Source: an uncultured Bacilli bacterium (GTDB lineage Bacteria; Bacillota_I; Bacilli_A; RF39; UBA660). From it: a DNA stretch of 31,281 nucleotides. The position numbers were made by a program, and so were the translations under genes. Where the stretch lies: assembly GCA_934096755.1 (NCBI GenBank), contig CAKOMU010000004.1, positions 1 to 31,281 of the forward strand, given 5' to 3'. The notes beneath the pieces are model-generated. The model saw only the letters and a list, made by a program, of their open reading frames with translations. It did not search any database and had not been told where the DNA came from. Numbering within the stretch: the first letter of the stretch is position 1; each line of letters starts with the position of its first letter. Shown here piece by piece: positions 23,665 through 31,281 of this stretch.

Positions 23665-23685
23665 GGAGAGAAATCTCTTTTTTTT
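23664..23685 (+). terminator. Terminator after the ABC exporter genes
   Basis: GGGAGA (23664-23669), loop GAAA, TCTCTT (23674-23679), then T6. Confidence 0.8.
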
Positions 23686-23686
23686 C

Positions 23687-23716
23687 TTGATTTTAAGCCA
23701 AAAATGTTGTTATAAT
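23687..23716 (+). promoter_or_regulatory. SigA-type promoter for parE-parC
   Basis: TTGATT (23687-23692), 18-nt spacer, TATAAT (23711-23716), 17 nt before ATG 23734. Confidence 0.65.
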
Positions 23717-23733
23717 GAGGAAGGTGAAGAAAA

Positions 23734-25641
23734 ATGACAAAATATGATGAATCATCGATTAAGATTTTAGAAGGACTGGAAGCAGTACGTAAAAGACCAG
23801 GAATGTATATAGGTTCTACTGATAAAAGAGGTATGCATCATTTGGTGTGGGAAATTGTCGATAATGCTATTGATGAAGTAATAAATGGTTATGGAAATCA
23901 CATCAAAGTCATCTTAAATAAAGATAAAAGCATTACGGTAGTGGATAATGGACGTGGCGTACCCATTGGGATGCATGCGTCTGGTAAATCTACTCCAGAA
24001 GTTATTTATACCATTTTACATGCTGGTGGTAAATTCAGTGAAGCTGGTTATAAAGTCTCTGGTGGTCTACATGGTGTTGGTGCTAGTGTAGTTAATGCTT
24101 TGTCTAAAGAAATGCAAGTTGTTATTTATCGTGATGGTTTAATTTCGGCGATTGATTTTGAAAATGGAGGCCATGTAAAAACTCCTTTGCATACTGTAGG
24201 AAAAAGTAATAAAACAGGGACGATTGTCAAATTTTTGCCTGATCCGGACATTTTTAAAAATTGTAGTTTTTCTTATACGACGATTGTGGAAAGGATGCAA
24301 GAAAGTGCATTTTTGCTTAGTGGACTTACAATTGAAGTAATCGATGAAGAAGACAATAAACAAGTGAAATTTTATTATGAAAATGGGTTAACAAGTTTTA
24401 TTGAATTTATGAATGAAGGTAAAAAGACTTTAAATAAAGTAATTAACTTTAGCAATACTAAAAATAATATTGAAGTCGACATAGCTATGCAATATACTGA
24501 TTCATATAATGAAAATATTTTGTCTTTTGTTAATAATGTTAAAACTAGTGATGGGGGAACTCATGAAGTGGGATTTAAAACCGGAATTACAAAAGCGTTT
24601 AATGATTATGCTAAAAATAATAACGTTTTTAAAGCTAAAGATGGAACTTTAGATGGTAGTGATGTAAGAGAAGGTTTATCGGCAGTTATTAGTTTAAAAA
24701 TTCCCGAAGAGTTATTGCAATTTGAAGGCCAAACTAAAGGAAAGCTTGGAACACCAGAAGCCCGTAGTGTTACGGAAAGTATTACTTATGAAGCTTTAAA
24801 ATTTTTCTTAGAAGAAAACAAAGAAGCAGCTTCGACGATTTTAGATAAGGCTATGAAAAGTAAAGTGGCTAGAGAAGCGGCGAGGAAAGCTCGAGAAGAA
24901 GCTCGAAATGGGAAAAACAAAAAAAGTATTGAGAAAAATTTATCGATGAAATTAGCACCTGCCCAAAGTAAAAATTCTAAAATAAATGAATTATTTTTAG
25001 TCGAAGGAGATTCAGCAGGTGGTTCTGCCAAAGGGGGACGTGATCGTAAGTTTCAAGCCATACTACCACTTAGAGGAAAAGTTATTAATAGTGAGAAATC
25101 AAGTTTGGCTGAATTAATTAAAAATGAAGAAATTAATACCTTGATTCATACGATTGGTGCTGGAGTTGGTCCGGAATTTGATGCTAGTGATTCTAATTAT
25201 GATAAAGTGGTCATAATGACTGATGCCGATGTAGATGGAGCCCATATTCAAATTTTATTGTTAACATTCTTTTATCGTTATATGCGGGGGCTGATAGAGC
25301 AAGGTAAACTTTATATTGCAATGCCACCATTATATAAATTAGATTATGGTAAAAAACGGTTTTATGCTTATACCGATCAAGAATTAGAAGAAATAAAAAG
25401 AGAAAATACAGGTAAATACAGTATTCAAAGATATAAAGGGTTAGGGGAAATGAATCCTGATCAATTATGGGAAACGACTATGAATCCCGAAACGAGAAGT
25501 TTAATAAGAGTAAGAATATTGGATGCTGCATTAGCTGAAAAAAGAGTACAAGTATTGATGGGGGATAAAGTTGAACCAAGAAAAGAATGGATAAATGAAA
25601 ATGTTGAATTTACCTTAGAAGATAATTATAGAGGAGCGTAA
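23734..25641 (+). CDS. parE: DNA topoisomerase IV subunit B
   Basis: ATPase subunit of the enzyme that unlinks daughter chromosomes. The 635-residue protein has the GHKL ATP-binding fold (EIVDNAIDE, DNGRGVP, GGKFSEAGYKVSGGLHGVG), the transducer domain, and a TOPRIM domain with EGDSAGGSA (about residue 428) and DADVDGAH. ParE-like features are HHLVWEIVDNAID with the KRGMHH start, the absence of a GyrB insert, and the end block RVQVLMGDKVEPRKEWI. It is followed at 8 nt by parC. The start at ATG 23734 follows AAGGTGAAG. Confidence 0.95.
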   Translation: MTKYDESSIKILEGLEAVRKRPGMYIGSTDKRGMHHLVWEIVDNAIDEVINGYGNHIKVILNKDKSITVVDNGRGVPIGMHASGKSTPEVIYTILHAGGKFSEAGYKVSGGLHGVGASVVNALSKEMQVVIYRDGLISAIDFENGGHVKTPLHTVGKSNKTGTIVKFLPDPDIFKNCSFSYTTIVERMQESAFLLSGLTIEVIDEEDNKQVKFYYENGLTSFIEFMNEGKKTLNKVINFSNTKNNIEVDIAMQYTDSYNENILSFVNNVKTSDGGTHEVGFKTGITKAFNDYAKNNNVFKAKDGTLDGSDVREGLSAVISLKIPEELLQFEGQTKGKLGTPEARSVTESITYEALKFFLEENKEAASTILDKAMKSKVAREAARKAREEARNGKNKKSIEKNLSMKLAPAQSKNSKINELFLVEGDSAGGSAKGGRDRKFQAILPLRGKVINSEKSSLAELIKNEEINTLIHTIGAGVGPEFDASDSNYDKVVIMTDADVDGAHIQILLLTFFYRYMRGLIEQGKLYIAMPPLYKLDYGKKRFYAYTDQELEEIKRENTGKYSIQRYKGLGEMNPDQLWETTMNPETRSLIRVRILDAALAEKRVQVLMGDKVEPRKEWINENVEFTLEDNYRGA

Positions 25642-25649
25642 GATAACTT

Positions 25650-28145
25650 ATGGATATAGTAAAAAAAATTGAAGATTATTCTTTAGAAGAAATCATGTCT
25701 TTACGATTTATTGCTTATGCTAAAGAAATTATTCAGGATAGAGCTATTCCTGATGTACGAGATGGCCTAAAGCCTGTGCAAAGAAGAATTCTTTATGCAA
25801 TGTATAAAGCAGGTAATACTTGGGATAAAGGCTATATTAAATGTGCTGCTACTGTAGGAGATGTTTTGGGTAAATTCCACCCTCATGGTGATTCTTCGGT
25901 TTATGAAGCTATGGTAAGAATGAGTCAATGGTGGAAACAAAATCATATATTAGTAGATATTCATGGTAATAATGGTTCAATGGATGGTGATGGTCCAGCT
26001 GCTTATCGTTATACAGAAGCAAGACTGGCTAAAATTAGTGGTGAATTATTAAAGGATTTAGATAAAAGTACGGTAGCGTGGGCTCCTAATTTTGATGATC
26101 GTTTTTTAGAACCTACAGTTTTACCTGCTAAATATCCTAATTTATTAGTAAATGGTACTAATGGTATATCGGCTGGTTATGCAACCAATATTCCGCCTCA
26201 TAATTTGGGAGAAATAATCGATGCGACGATTAAAAGAATTGATTCTCCTAATTGTTATTTAGATACTATTTTGGAAATCGTCAAGGGACCTGACTTTCCT
26301 ACTGGAGGAATTGCGTTTGGCAAACAAGGAATAATTGATGCTTTTAAAACTGGACGAGGACGAGTTATTGTTCAAGCGAAATATGAATTTACAAAAGAAA
26401 AAGGTAAAGAACAAATAATTATTACAGAAATTCCTTTTGAAGTTAATAAGCAAGCATGTGTGGCTAAAATAGATGGGATGCGTATCGATAAAAAAATTGA
26501 AGGTATTGCAGAAGTTCGTGATGAAACTGACCGATCTGGTATTAGAATTGCTATCGATTTAAAAGCTAATGCTAATAAAGAAGTCATTATTAAATATTTG
26601 TTAAAAAATACAGATTTGCAAGTTTCTTATAATTATAATTGTGTGGCTATTGTTAATAGAACGCCAAAAACACTGGGAATTTTAGAAATACTGGATGCTT
26701 ATATTGCTCATCAAAAAGAAGTAATTATTAAAAGAACTAATTTTGATTTAGCGTTTTTTACCAAAAATTATAATATTGCGACGGGTTTAATTAAGGCCAT
26801 TTCTATTTTAGATGAAGTTATTGCTTTAATAAGAGCTAGTAAAAATAAGAGTGATGCTAAATTAAATTTGATAGATAAATATAGTTTTACTGAGGAACAA
26901 GCAGAAGCTATTGTGACTTTACAACTTTATAAATTGACTAATACGGATATTGTGGTGTTGGAAGAAGAATGTAAAAAATTAGAAGAAAAGATTAAGGAAT
27001 GTCAAGAAATATTAAGTGATGAAAATAAACTTAAAAATGTTATGAAAGCTGAACTTAGAGAAGTAAAGAAAAACTATGCAGTACCAAGAAAGACTGAAAT
27101 TAGAGATGAAATAGTTGATTTAAAAGTTGATGTAAAAGAAATGATTCCTAATGAAAAAGTTGTTGTGGTAGTTACTAATGATGGTTATGTTAAAAAAGTT
27201 AGTTGGAAAAGTTATAAAACTAGTGAAGAAGAAACAACATTAAAACCTGGAGATTTTGTAATAGGTAGATATTTTGTAACTACACAAGATACTTTATTAT
27301 TGTTTACTAATTTAGGAAATTATTTATATGTTCCAATTCATAAGTTACCAGAATGTAAATGGAAAGATTTAGGAAAACATATAAGTAATACAGTGGTAAT
27401 TAAAGAAGAAGAAAAAATCATTGCTAGTTTAATTTTAAAAGATAAAGAAAAGAATGTAGTGTTATTTACTAAACATGGTTTAACAAAGCAAGTGGCATTA
27501 AAAGATTTTGAAGTGACAAGATATTCTAAACCGATAGTGACGATTAAATTAAAAGATAATGATGAATTAATTAATGCAGATATTAGTAAAGACGAAGTAT
27601 TGTTAGTTACTAATAATGGTTATTATTTACGTTATAAGACAGAAGAAATTCCTGTGGTTGGTTTAAAAGCTAGTGGAGTTAAAGCCATGAGTTTAAAAGA
27701 TGATTATTTAGTATATGCTAGTCCAATTAATGAAAGTGAATATTTAAATATTTATACTAATAATAAGACAATTAAACGAGTAAAATTAACTGATTTAGAA
27801 GTATTTAGTCGGGCAAAAAAAGGACAAATGCTTTATAAAAAATTAAAAACTAAAGAAGTTAAAATTAATTTTGCTTATTTAACTAGTAGTAAAGATATTA
27901 ATATTTATCGTGAAGATGGGGAAATCAAAGAACTTAAAAATAGTGATATTCCTATTATGGATTTGGCTAGTGTAGGTAGCAGTGTCAAATTTAATTATGA
28001 TAATTTTGCTTTGTATAAAGAAGGAATTAAATTAGATGATAAAGAAACAGATAATAAGGAAATAGTAAAAGAACCAGATGAAAAATTAACACGTAAAGAA
28101 GAACAATTATCTTTTGCTTCTTTTATTGATGATTTTAAAATTTAA
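25650..28145 (+). CDS. parC: DNA topoisomerase IV subunit A
   Basis: Cuts and rejoins DNA with ParE. The 831-residue protein has the winged-helix start (SLRFIAYAKEIIQDRAIPDVRDGLKPVQRRILYAM in parts), the catalytic Tyr121 (AAYRYTEARL), the GyrA/ParC box HPHGDSSVYEAMVRMS, and a C-terminal beta-pinwheel region (about residues 490 to 800). The quinolone-resistance positions have the sensitive-type Ser82 and Glu86. No GyrA-box is visible in the C-terminal domain, which favours ParC over GyrA. The ribosome site lies at the end of parE, so the two are one operon. The end has an acidic and Lys-rich tail. No hairpin follows. Confidence 0.95.
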   Translation: MDIVKKIEDYSLEEIMSLRFIAYAKEIIQDRAIPDVRDGLKPVQRRILYAMYKAGNTWDKGYIKCAATVGDVLGKFHPHGDSSVYEAMVRMSQWWKQNHILVDIHGNNGSMDGDGPAAYRYTEARLAKISGELLKDLDKSTVAWAPNFDDRFLEPTVLPAKYPNLLVNGTNGISAGYATNIPPHNLGEIIDATIKRIDSPNCYLDTILEIVKGPDFPTGGIAFGKQGIIDAFKTGRGRVIVQAKYEFTKEKGKEQIIITEIPFEVNKQACVAKIDGMRIDKKIEGIAEVRDETDRSGIRIAIDLKANANKEVIIKYLLKNTDLQVSYNYNCVAIVNRTPKTLGILEILDAYIAHQKEVIIKRTNFDLAFFTKNYNIATGLIKAISILDEVIALIRASKNKSDAKLNLIDKYSFTEEQAEAIVTLQLYKLTNTDIVVLEEECKKLEEKIKECQEILSDENKLKNVMKAELREVKKNYAVPRKTEIRDEIVDLKVDVKEMIPNEKVVVVVTNDGYVKKVSWKSYKTSEEETTLKPGDFVIGRYFVTTQDTLLLFTNLGNYLYVPIHKLPECKWKDLGKHISNTVVIKEEEKIIASLILKDKEKNVVLFTKHGLTKQVALKDFEVTRYSKPIVTIKLKDNDELINADISKDEVLLVTNNGYYLRYKTEEIPVVGLKASGVKAMSLKDDYLVYASPINESEYLNIYTNNKTIKRVKLTDLEVFSRAKKGQMLYKKLKTKEVKINFAYLTSSKDINIYREDGEIKELKNSDIPIMDLASVGSSVKFNYDNFALYKEGIKLDDKETDNKEIVKEPDEKLTRKEEQLSFASFIDDFKI

Positions 28146-28237
28146 TCATCTATTATAATATATGTACAAGCCTGGTTTATTCGTGGGTTAGTGTTCTTAT
28201 TTTCATTAATTAAACATAAATTTATTTAGGTGATATT

Positions 28238-28600
28238 GTGAAAAGAGAAGCATTTAAAAATTTTATTAAAAATAAACCAGAACTAGTTGATTATGTCAAT
28301 GATGGAGAAATGACTTGGCAAAAATTTTATGAGCTCTATGATTTATATGGTGAAGATGAAAAAGTGTGGAGTAGGTATGGAAGTACAGATCGTAATTTAA
28401 ATAATGTTAATCTTTCAAAAATTACTGATATGGTTAAAAATGTTGATGTCGATTCAATTAAAAGTCATATCAATACGGCACAAAAAGCTATTGATTTTGT
28501 ACAAGATTTAACTAAAAAAAATCCTACTCCTGATTTAACTAATAATTTAAATAAAGGGCCTGTTTCACCGAGACCTTTAAATAAATTTTTTGAAGATTAA
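28238..28600 (+). CDS. ylbD: YlbD-like spore coat protein
   Basis: The 120-residue protein has the YlbD core: F-x2-F-x3-P-x-LV..V-x-x-GEMTWQKFYELYDLYGEDEKVW, a hydrophilic tail and no signal peptide or membrane segment. GTG 28238 is chosen as start, with TAGGTGAT before it. The pair with YlbE matches the Bacillus ylbD-ylbE order. It probably sits in the spore coat in Bacillus; the location here is inferred. A TATAAT (28152-28157) lies about 80 nt upstream, but I find no clear promoter. Bases 28146-28237 otherwise show nothing. Confidence 0.75.
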   Translation: MKREAFKNFIKNKPELVDYVNDGEMTWQKFYELYDLYGEDEKVWSRYGSTDRNLNNVNLSKITDMVKNVDVDSIKSHINTAQKAIDFVQDLTKKNPTPDLTNNLNKGPVSPRPLNKFFED

Positions 28601-28822
28601 ATGGATTTAAAAGAACAAATAAGTTTTAAAGAAGATAAAAAAGCTTATTTAGAGTTAAAGAAAAATTCTTACTATTTTAAAGAGTTAAATCGGGGTGTAA
28701 TGGACTATAAAAGTTTTGTTGCTAATATGAAGATTTTAAATCATGATCGAGGAGTAGATAAAGTAAATCAAGTGTTGGATAATTTAGATTTAGTGGGCTC
28801 ATTATTAGATATTTTAAAATAA
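28601..28822 (+). CDS. ylbE: YlbE-like protein
   Basis: The 73-residue protein is Lys/Asp rich with a KAYLELKKNSYYFKELNRG segment that matches the YlbE pattern (P-x-W-YRxLSR), and a C-terminal VDKVNQVLDNLDLVGSLLDIL helix. It starts with ATG directly after the ylbD stop, with only a weak site (GAAGA) before it, so it is likely translationally coupled. Role unknown; the ylbDE pair is the main support. Confidence 0.6.
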   Translation: MDLKEQISFKEDKKAYLELKKNSYYFKELNRGVMDYKSFVANMKILNHDRGVDKVNQVLDNLDLVGSLLDILK

Positions 28823-28841
28823 ATTATCCAAGGATAAATTA

Positions 28842-28870
28842 TTGACTATTAGAGATATTTATAGTATTAT
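28842..28870 (+). promoter_or_regulatory. SigA-type promoter for the pilin-like gene
   Basis: TTGACT (28842-28847), 17-nt spacer, TATTAT (28865-28870), 27 nt before ATG 28897. Confidence 0.65.
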
Positions 28871-28896
28871 TAAATCATAGAGAGGTGTTCAAGATT

Positions 28897-29376
28897 ATGA
28901 AGGACATTAAGAAGAACTATGGTTTTACGTTAATTGAATTATTGGCGGTTATTGTAGTTTTAGCAATTGTTATGTTGGCAGCTGCAACAGCGGTTTTACC
29001 AAGAATGGCGGAAGCTAGAAAACAAGTGTTTGCTATTGAAGCTAATGCGGCAATTCAGTCAGCGACAACTTATTATATTAATGGAAGTATTACTAGTAGT
29101 GGTGATGTTTTACCTGTTGGGACTGCTGTTAAATGCGTTACAGTAGGGACTTTAAGAGATAAAGGTTTTTATACTGGAGATGCTGATTATAAGGGCTATG
29201 TTTTAGTTAAAAAAGTTGGAGAAGTTTATCAATATGCGATTACAATGACCAATGGTAATTTAAAAGTTAATAATGCTGGCCTTGGTGATGATGTTACATC
29301 TGCAGAAGTAAATGATGGAAATGATGTTACAGATGCTTGTCCAGGTACATTAACTTGGCCTGGAGCTACACAATAA
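28897..29376 (+). CDS. Type IV pilin-like prepilin
   Basis: The 159-residue protein begins MKDIKKNYGFTLIELLAVIVV: a basic leader, a G|F cleavage site with Glu at mature position 5 and a hydrophobic helix, which is a class III prepilin signal. The rest has a Thr/Ala-rich helix, then a Gly/Asp/Val-rich globular part with two Cys (AVKCVTV and DACPG) that could form a disulfide loop as in type IV pilins. ATG 28897 is chosen over GTG 28885, because AGAGAGGTG precedes it. It stands alone with its own promoter and terminator. A second prepilin-like gene lies at 9852. Confidence 0.85.
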   Translation: MKDIKKNYGFTLIELLAVIVVLAIVMLAAATAVLPRMAEARKQVFAIEANAAIQSATTYYINGSITSSGDVLPVGTAVKCVTVGTLRDKGFYTGDADYKGYVLVKKVGEVYQYAITMTNGNLKVNNAGLGDDVTSAEVNDGNDVTDACPGTLTWPGATQ

Positions 29377-29397
29377 CTCTTGAAAAAGAGTTTTTTT
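29376..29397 (+). terminator. Terminator after the pilin-like gene
   Basis: ACTCTT (29376-29381), loop GAAA, AAGAGT (29386-29391), then T6. It begins at the last base of the stop codon. Confidence 0.9.
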
Positions 29398-29398
29398 C

Positions 29399-29427
29399 TT
29401 GGGAAAAATTTAAATTAATGTTATACT
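29399..29427 (+). promoter_or_regulatory. Candidate promoter for the DUF1287 gene
   Basis: TTGGGA (29399-29404), 17-nt spacer, TATACT (29422-29427), 27 nt before the start. Confidence 0.5.
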
Positions 29428-29454
29428 AATGTTAAACAAAGTGGAAGGAGTAAT

Positions 29455-30105
29455 ATGAAGTTATTTTTAAAATTTGGTAATTTTATTGTTTTAGCTCTAA
29501 TTTTTTTATTGGGAGTAATTTTTTTGCGAGAAACAGGAAGACTCGATAAGTTGTTTGATAAAACTAGTAAAGATGAAATTATTAAAAGTCAAATAGATTA
29601 TGATCATGATGGGGTTGATGATTATACTGATATTTTGAATGGTGCAAGGGAGTTTGTTGAAGAAAAACCAAAATATAAAAGTAAATATTATGCTGGCGGA
29701 TATCCAACGGATGGTTATTATGTTTGTACTGATGTATTTTGGTATGCGTTAAAAAATGCGGGCTATGATTTTAAAACTTTAATTGATGAAGATATTAAAG
29801 AACATAAAGAAGATTATGATAGTGATGTTGGAGATCAAAATATTGATTTTCGACGTGTAAGAAATATTAAAGTTTTTTTGGATAAATATGTTATGAGTTT
29901 AGATACTCGTGATATTAGTAGTTATAATCCTGGAGATATCGTAATTTATGATAATCATATTGCAATTGTCAGCGATGTGAAAAATAAAAATGGTGAAAAT
30001 TATATTATTCATCATGATGGATATCACAGTTATGAAGATAATGGTTTATTTCGTAAAGAAGTTTTAGGTCATTATAGATGGGAGTTTAAAGATGGAAGTA
30101 AATAA
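29455..30105 (+). CDS. DUF1287 protein with an EF-hand-like Asp loop
   Basis: The 216-residue protein has an N-terminal membrane segment (about residues 8 to 25), a DYDHDGVDDY loop (an EF-hand or thrombospondin-3-like calcium site) and then a DUF1287 domain: YYVCTDVFWYALKNAGYD, NIDFRRVRNIKVFLDKY, YNPGDIVIYDNHIAIVSD and HHDGYH..LFRKEVLGHYRW. DUF1287 is in the NlpC/P60-like group, and Cys92 and the later His may be catalytic; cell-wall hydrolysis is inferred. GGAAGGAGT precedes ATG 29455. It overlaps the DUF1003 gene by 14 nt. Confidence 0.85.
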   Translation: MKLFLKFGNFIVLALIFLLGVIFLRETGRLDKLFDKTSKDEIIKSQIDYDHDGVDDYTDILNGAREFVEEKPKYKSKYYAGGYPTDGYYVCTDVFWYALKNAGYDFKTLIDEDIKEHKEDYDSDVGDQNIDFRRVRNIKVFLDKYVMSLDTRDISSYNPGDIVIYDNHIAIVSDVKNKNGENYIIHHDGYHSYEDNGLFRKEVLGHYRWEFKDGSK

Positions 30106-30598
30106 TAGAAAAAAACAAATTGTAAAAATGCTTTTAAATAAAGATTTAGAATTGACTGATGAAAGTGATTTAATTGAAATGTTAATTGATAATCCAATTG
30201 CTATAGACAGTGATAAAATTGAAGATGAAAAAAGAACATTTGGTGATAAATTAGCAGATAGAGTAACAGAAATTGCAGGTTCTTGGCAATTTATTATATT
30301 CTTTTGTTTGTTTTTAATTTTTTGGATGTTTATTAATTATATGATGATTGTCAATGTCGATCCCTATCCATTTATTTTACTGAATTTGATTTTGTCTTGT
30401 ATTGCAGCATTACAAGCCCCGATTATTATGATGAGTCAAAACCGAGCTGCTAAAAAAGAAAGCTTGCGTAGTTTAAATGATTATAAGACTGATTTAAAAA
30501 GTGAATTGATTTTAGAAGTATTACATGAACAAATGAAAGAGATTAAAGATAATCAAATGAAAATTATAAAATTGTTGGAAAATGATAAGAAAGTGTAA
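30092..30598 (+). CDS. DUF1003 membrane protein
   Basis: The 168-residue protein has the DUF1003 pattern: GDKLADRVTEIAGSWQFIIFF, a second hydrophobic segment, DPYPFILLNLILSCIAALQAPIIMMSQNRAA, and a C-terminal coiled coil (LHEQMKEIKDNQMKIIKL). Two membrane segments are seen (about residues 67 to 86 and 95 to 118). The family has no settled function. ATG 30092 lies within the DUF1287 gene, after GGGAG, so translation is likely coupled. Confidence 0.88.
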   Translation: MEVNNRKKQIVKMLLNKDLELTDESDLIEMLIDNPIAIDSDKIEDEKRTFGDKLADRVTEIAGSWQFIIFFCLFLIFWMFINYMMIVNVDPYPFILLNLILSCIAALQAPIIMMSQNRAAKKESLRSLNDYKTDLKSELILEVLHEQMKEIKDNQMKIIKLLENDKKV

Positions 30599-30658
30599 AG
30601 CTAGAAATAATTTGGTAACTTTTAGAGAAAAAGTGATATAATGTAACAGTGGTGCCAA

Positions 30659-31147
30659 ATGAAATTAAAAAAAGAATTAGAATTTAATAATATAATTAAT
30701 GATATATTGAAAAATGAAGAATTTATTGCTTTAAAATATGAAATGCATCATGGTATTTCAAGATTAGATCACAGTTTAAATGTGGCGTTATTAACTTATA
30801 ATTGTTGTCATATGTTAAAATTAGATAATATTAGTGAAATTACGAGAGCTGCTTTATTACATGATTTTTTTAGAAATGATGAAGTAGATAAAAATAGTTT
30901 TGCAAATCATCCTAAAATTGCTTTAAAAAATGCTAAAAAACATTTTAAATTGAGTCAATTACAGGAAAATATCATTGTTTCTCATATGTTCCCGGTTTGT
31001 AATGTAATGCCTAAGTATAAGGAAGCTTATTTAGTGTCATTGATGGATAAATTGGTGGCAGCGAAAGAATGTACACAGTATAAAATTCCTTTGACAATTG
31101 GAGCAACTTTTTTGTTTTTTCTTAACTTTTTAATGGTACAAAGATGA
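30659..31147 (+). CDS. HD-domain protein, 162 residues
   Basis: HD-superfamily ligands are visible: His38 (RLDHSLN), His68-Asp69 (LLHDFF), His84 (ANHPKIA), His109 (VSHMFP) and Asp130 (SLMDKLV). The C-terminus is hydrophobic (about residues 141 to 159) and could be a membrane anchor. It is a different HD family from the one in the tyrS operon. Weak promoter: TATAAT at 30637-30642 with TTGGTA 19 nt upstream. ATG 30659 follows GTGGTG. Substrate unknown. Confidence 0.75.
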   Translation: MKLKKELEFNNIINDILKNEEFIALKYEMHHGISRLDHSLNVALLTYNCCHMLKLDNISEITRAALLHDFFRNDEVDKNSFANHPKIALKNAKKHFKLSQLQENIIVSHMFPVCNVMPKYKEAYLVSLMDKLVAAKECTQYKIPLTIGATFLFFLNFLMVQR

Positions 31148-31150
31148 AAG

Positions 31151-31178
31151 ATTGTAATTTTGATGATTACAATTTTTT
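31151..31178 (+). terminator. Terminator after the HD-domain gene
   Basis: ATTGTAAT (31151-31158), loop of 7 nt, ATTACAAT (31166-31173), then T run. Confidence 0.85.
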
Positions 31179-31195
31179 ATTTTGTTAAAAAAGAT

Positions 31196-31213
31196 TTGAC
31201 AAGCTTTGTCGAA
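31196..31213. promoter_or_regulatory. Second copy of the TTGACA-N4-TTGTCGAA motif
   Basis: It matches 5783-5800 in both halves and in gap length. TTGACA may also be a -35 box (next T-rich box, TTGTAT, at 31218-31223). A TATAAT at 31240-31245 with TTGTAT 16 nt upstream is an alternative promoter for the gene at 31269. Confidence 0.4.
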
Positions 31214-31268
31214 TCACTTGTATCCTAAAAAACTTCCTTTATAATAACGTCTTTGAAGGGAGGTAAAA

Positions 31269-31281
31269 ATGACAAAATTAA
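31269..31281 (+). CDS. Start of a gene cut by the window edge
   Basis: ATG 31269 begins MTKL, after GGGAGG (31259-31263 region). Only four full codons are visible, so no identity can be given. The strong ribosome site and the promoter-like region upstream support a real start. Confidence 0.5.

Overview
The window looks like chromosome from a low-GC, spore-forming member of the Bacillota, probably Bacilli or a near relative such as the Erysipelotrichia. The evidence is strong A+T bias with many AT-ending codons, strong Shine-Dalgarno sites, TGG for Trp and TGA used as a true stop (so not the Mycoplasma code). Gene groups also match Bacillus: recU-ponA, gpsB next to rnpB, rodZ-pgsA, parE-parC and ylbD-ylbE. 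Several genes resemble spore coat genes (CotD-like, CotY/CotZ-like, two YjcZ-like peptides, YlbD/YlbE). I cannot name the species. No transposase, phage module, integrase or CRISPR array is visible.

Layout. 1-2356: two tandem paralogous surface-protein genes, the first cut by the window edge. 2515-5738: recU-ponA on the minus strand, for recombination and peptidoglycan synthesis. 5783-7784: a small ORF, gpsB, the RNase P RNA gene, a short rodZ and pgsA, for cell division, shape and phospholipid synthesis. 7815-8819: a HAD-family gene and a CotD-like coat gene. 8888-12058: an overlapping three-gene cluster of an unknown protein, a prepilin-like protein and a DUF2779 protein with two nuclease-like domains. 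12100-13178: rpoZ, tRNA-Ala(UGC) and an RluA-family pseudouridine synthase. 13215-15223: a T-box leader, an HD-domain protein and tyrS. 15255-17870: a small Tyr/Gly-rich protein, rodA, an unknown 95-residue protein, an orphan membrane-anchored PTS EIIB-like protein and a CotY/CotZ-like coat protein. 17870-19326: prsA and two YjcZ-like peptides. 19376-21475: a large unknown protein with three C-terminal repeats. 21471-23685: a NatAB-type ABC exporter. 23687-28145: parE-parC. 28238-28822: ylbDE. 28842-31178: a type IV pilin-like protein, a DUF1287 protein, a DUF1003 protein and an HD-domain protein. 31196-31281: a regulatory region and the first codons of another gene.

How the genes fit together. 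Much of the window concerns the cell envelope: PBP1A, GpsB, RodZ, PgsA, RodA and PrsA. A second theme is late sporulation. Five genes or gene pairs carry a CATANNNTA element, the SigK-type -10 sequence, just upstream of their start, two of them with an AC -35 at exactly 16 nt. The same element lies upstream of an otherwise unrecognised gene (16662-16949), which suggests that it too may be a sporulation gene. The best candidates for undescribed biology are the prepilin/DUF2779 nuclease cluster, the three-repeat protein at 19376-21475, the HD protein under tyrosine T-box control, and a palindrome-like motif shared by two distant promoter regions.
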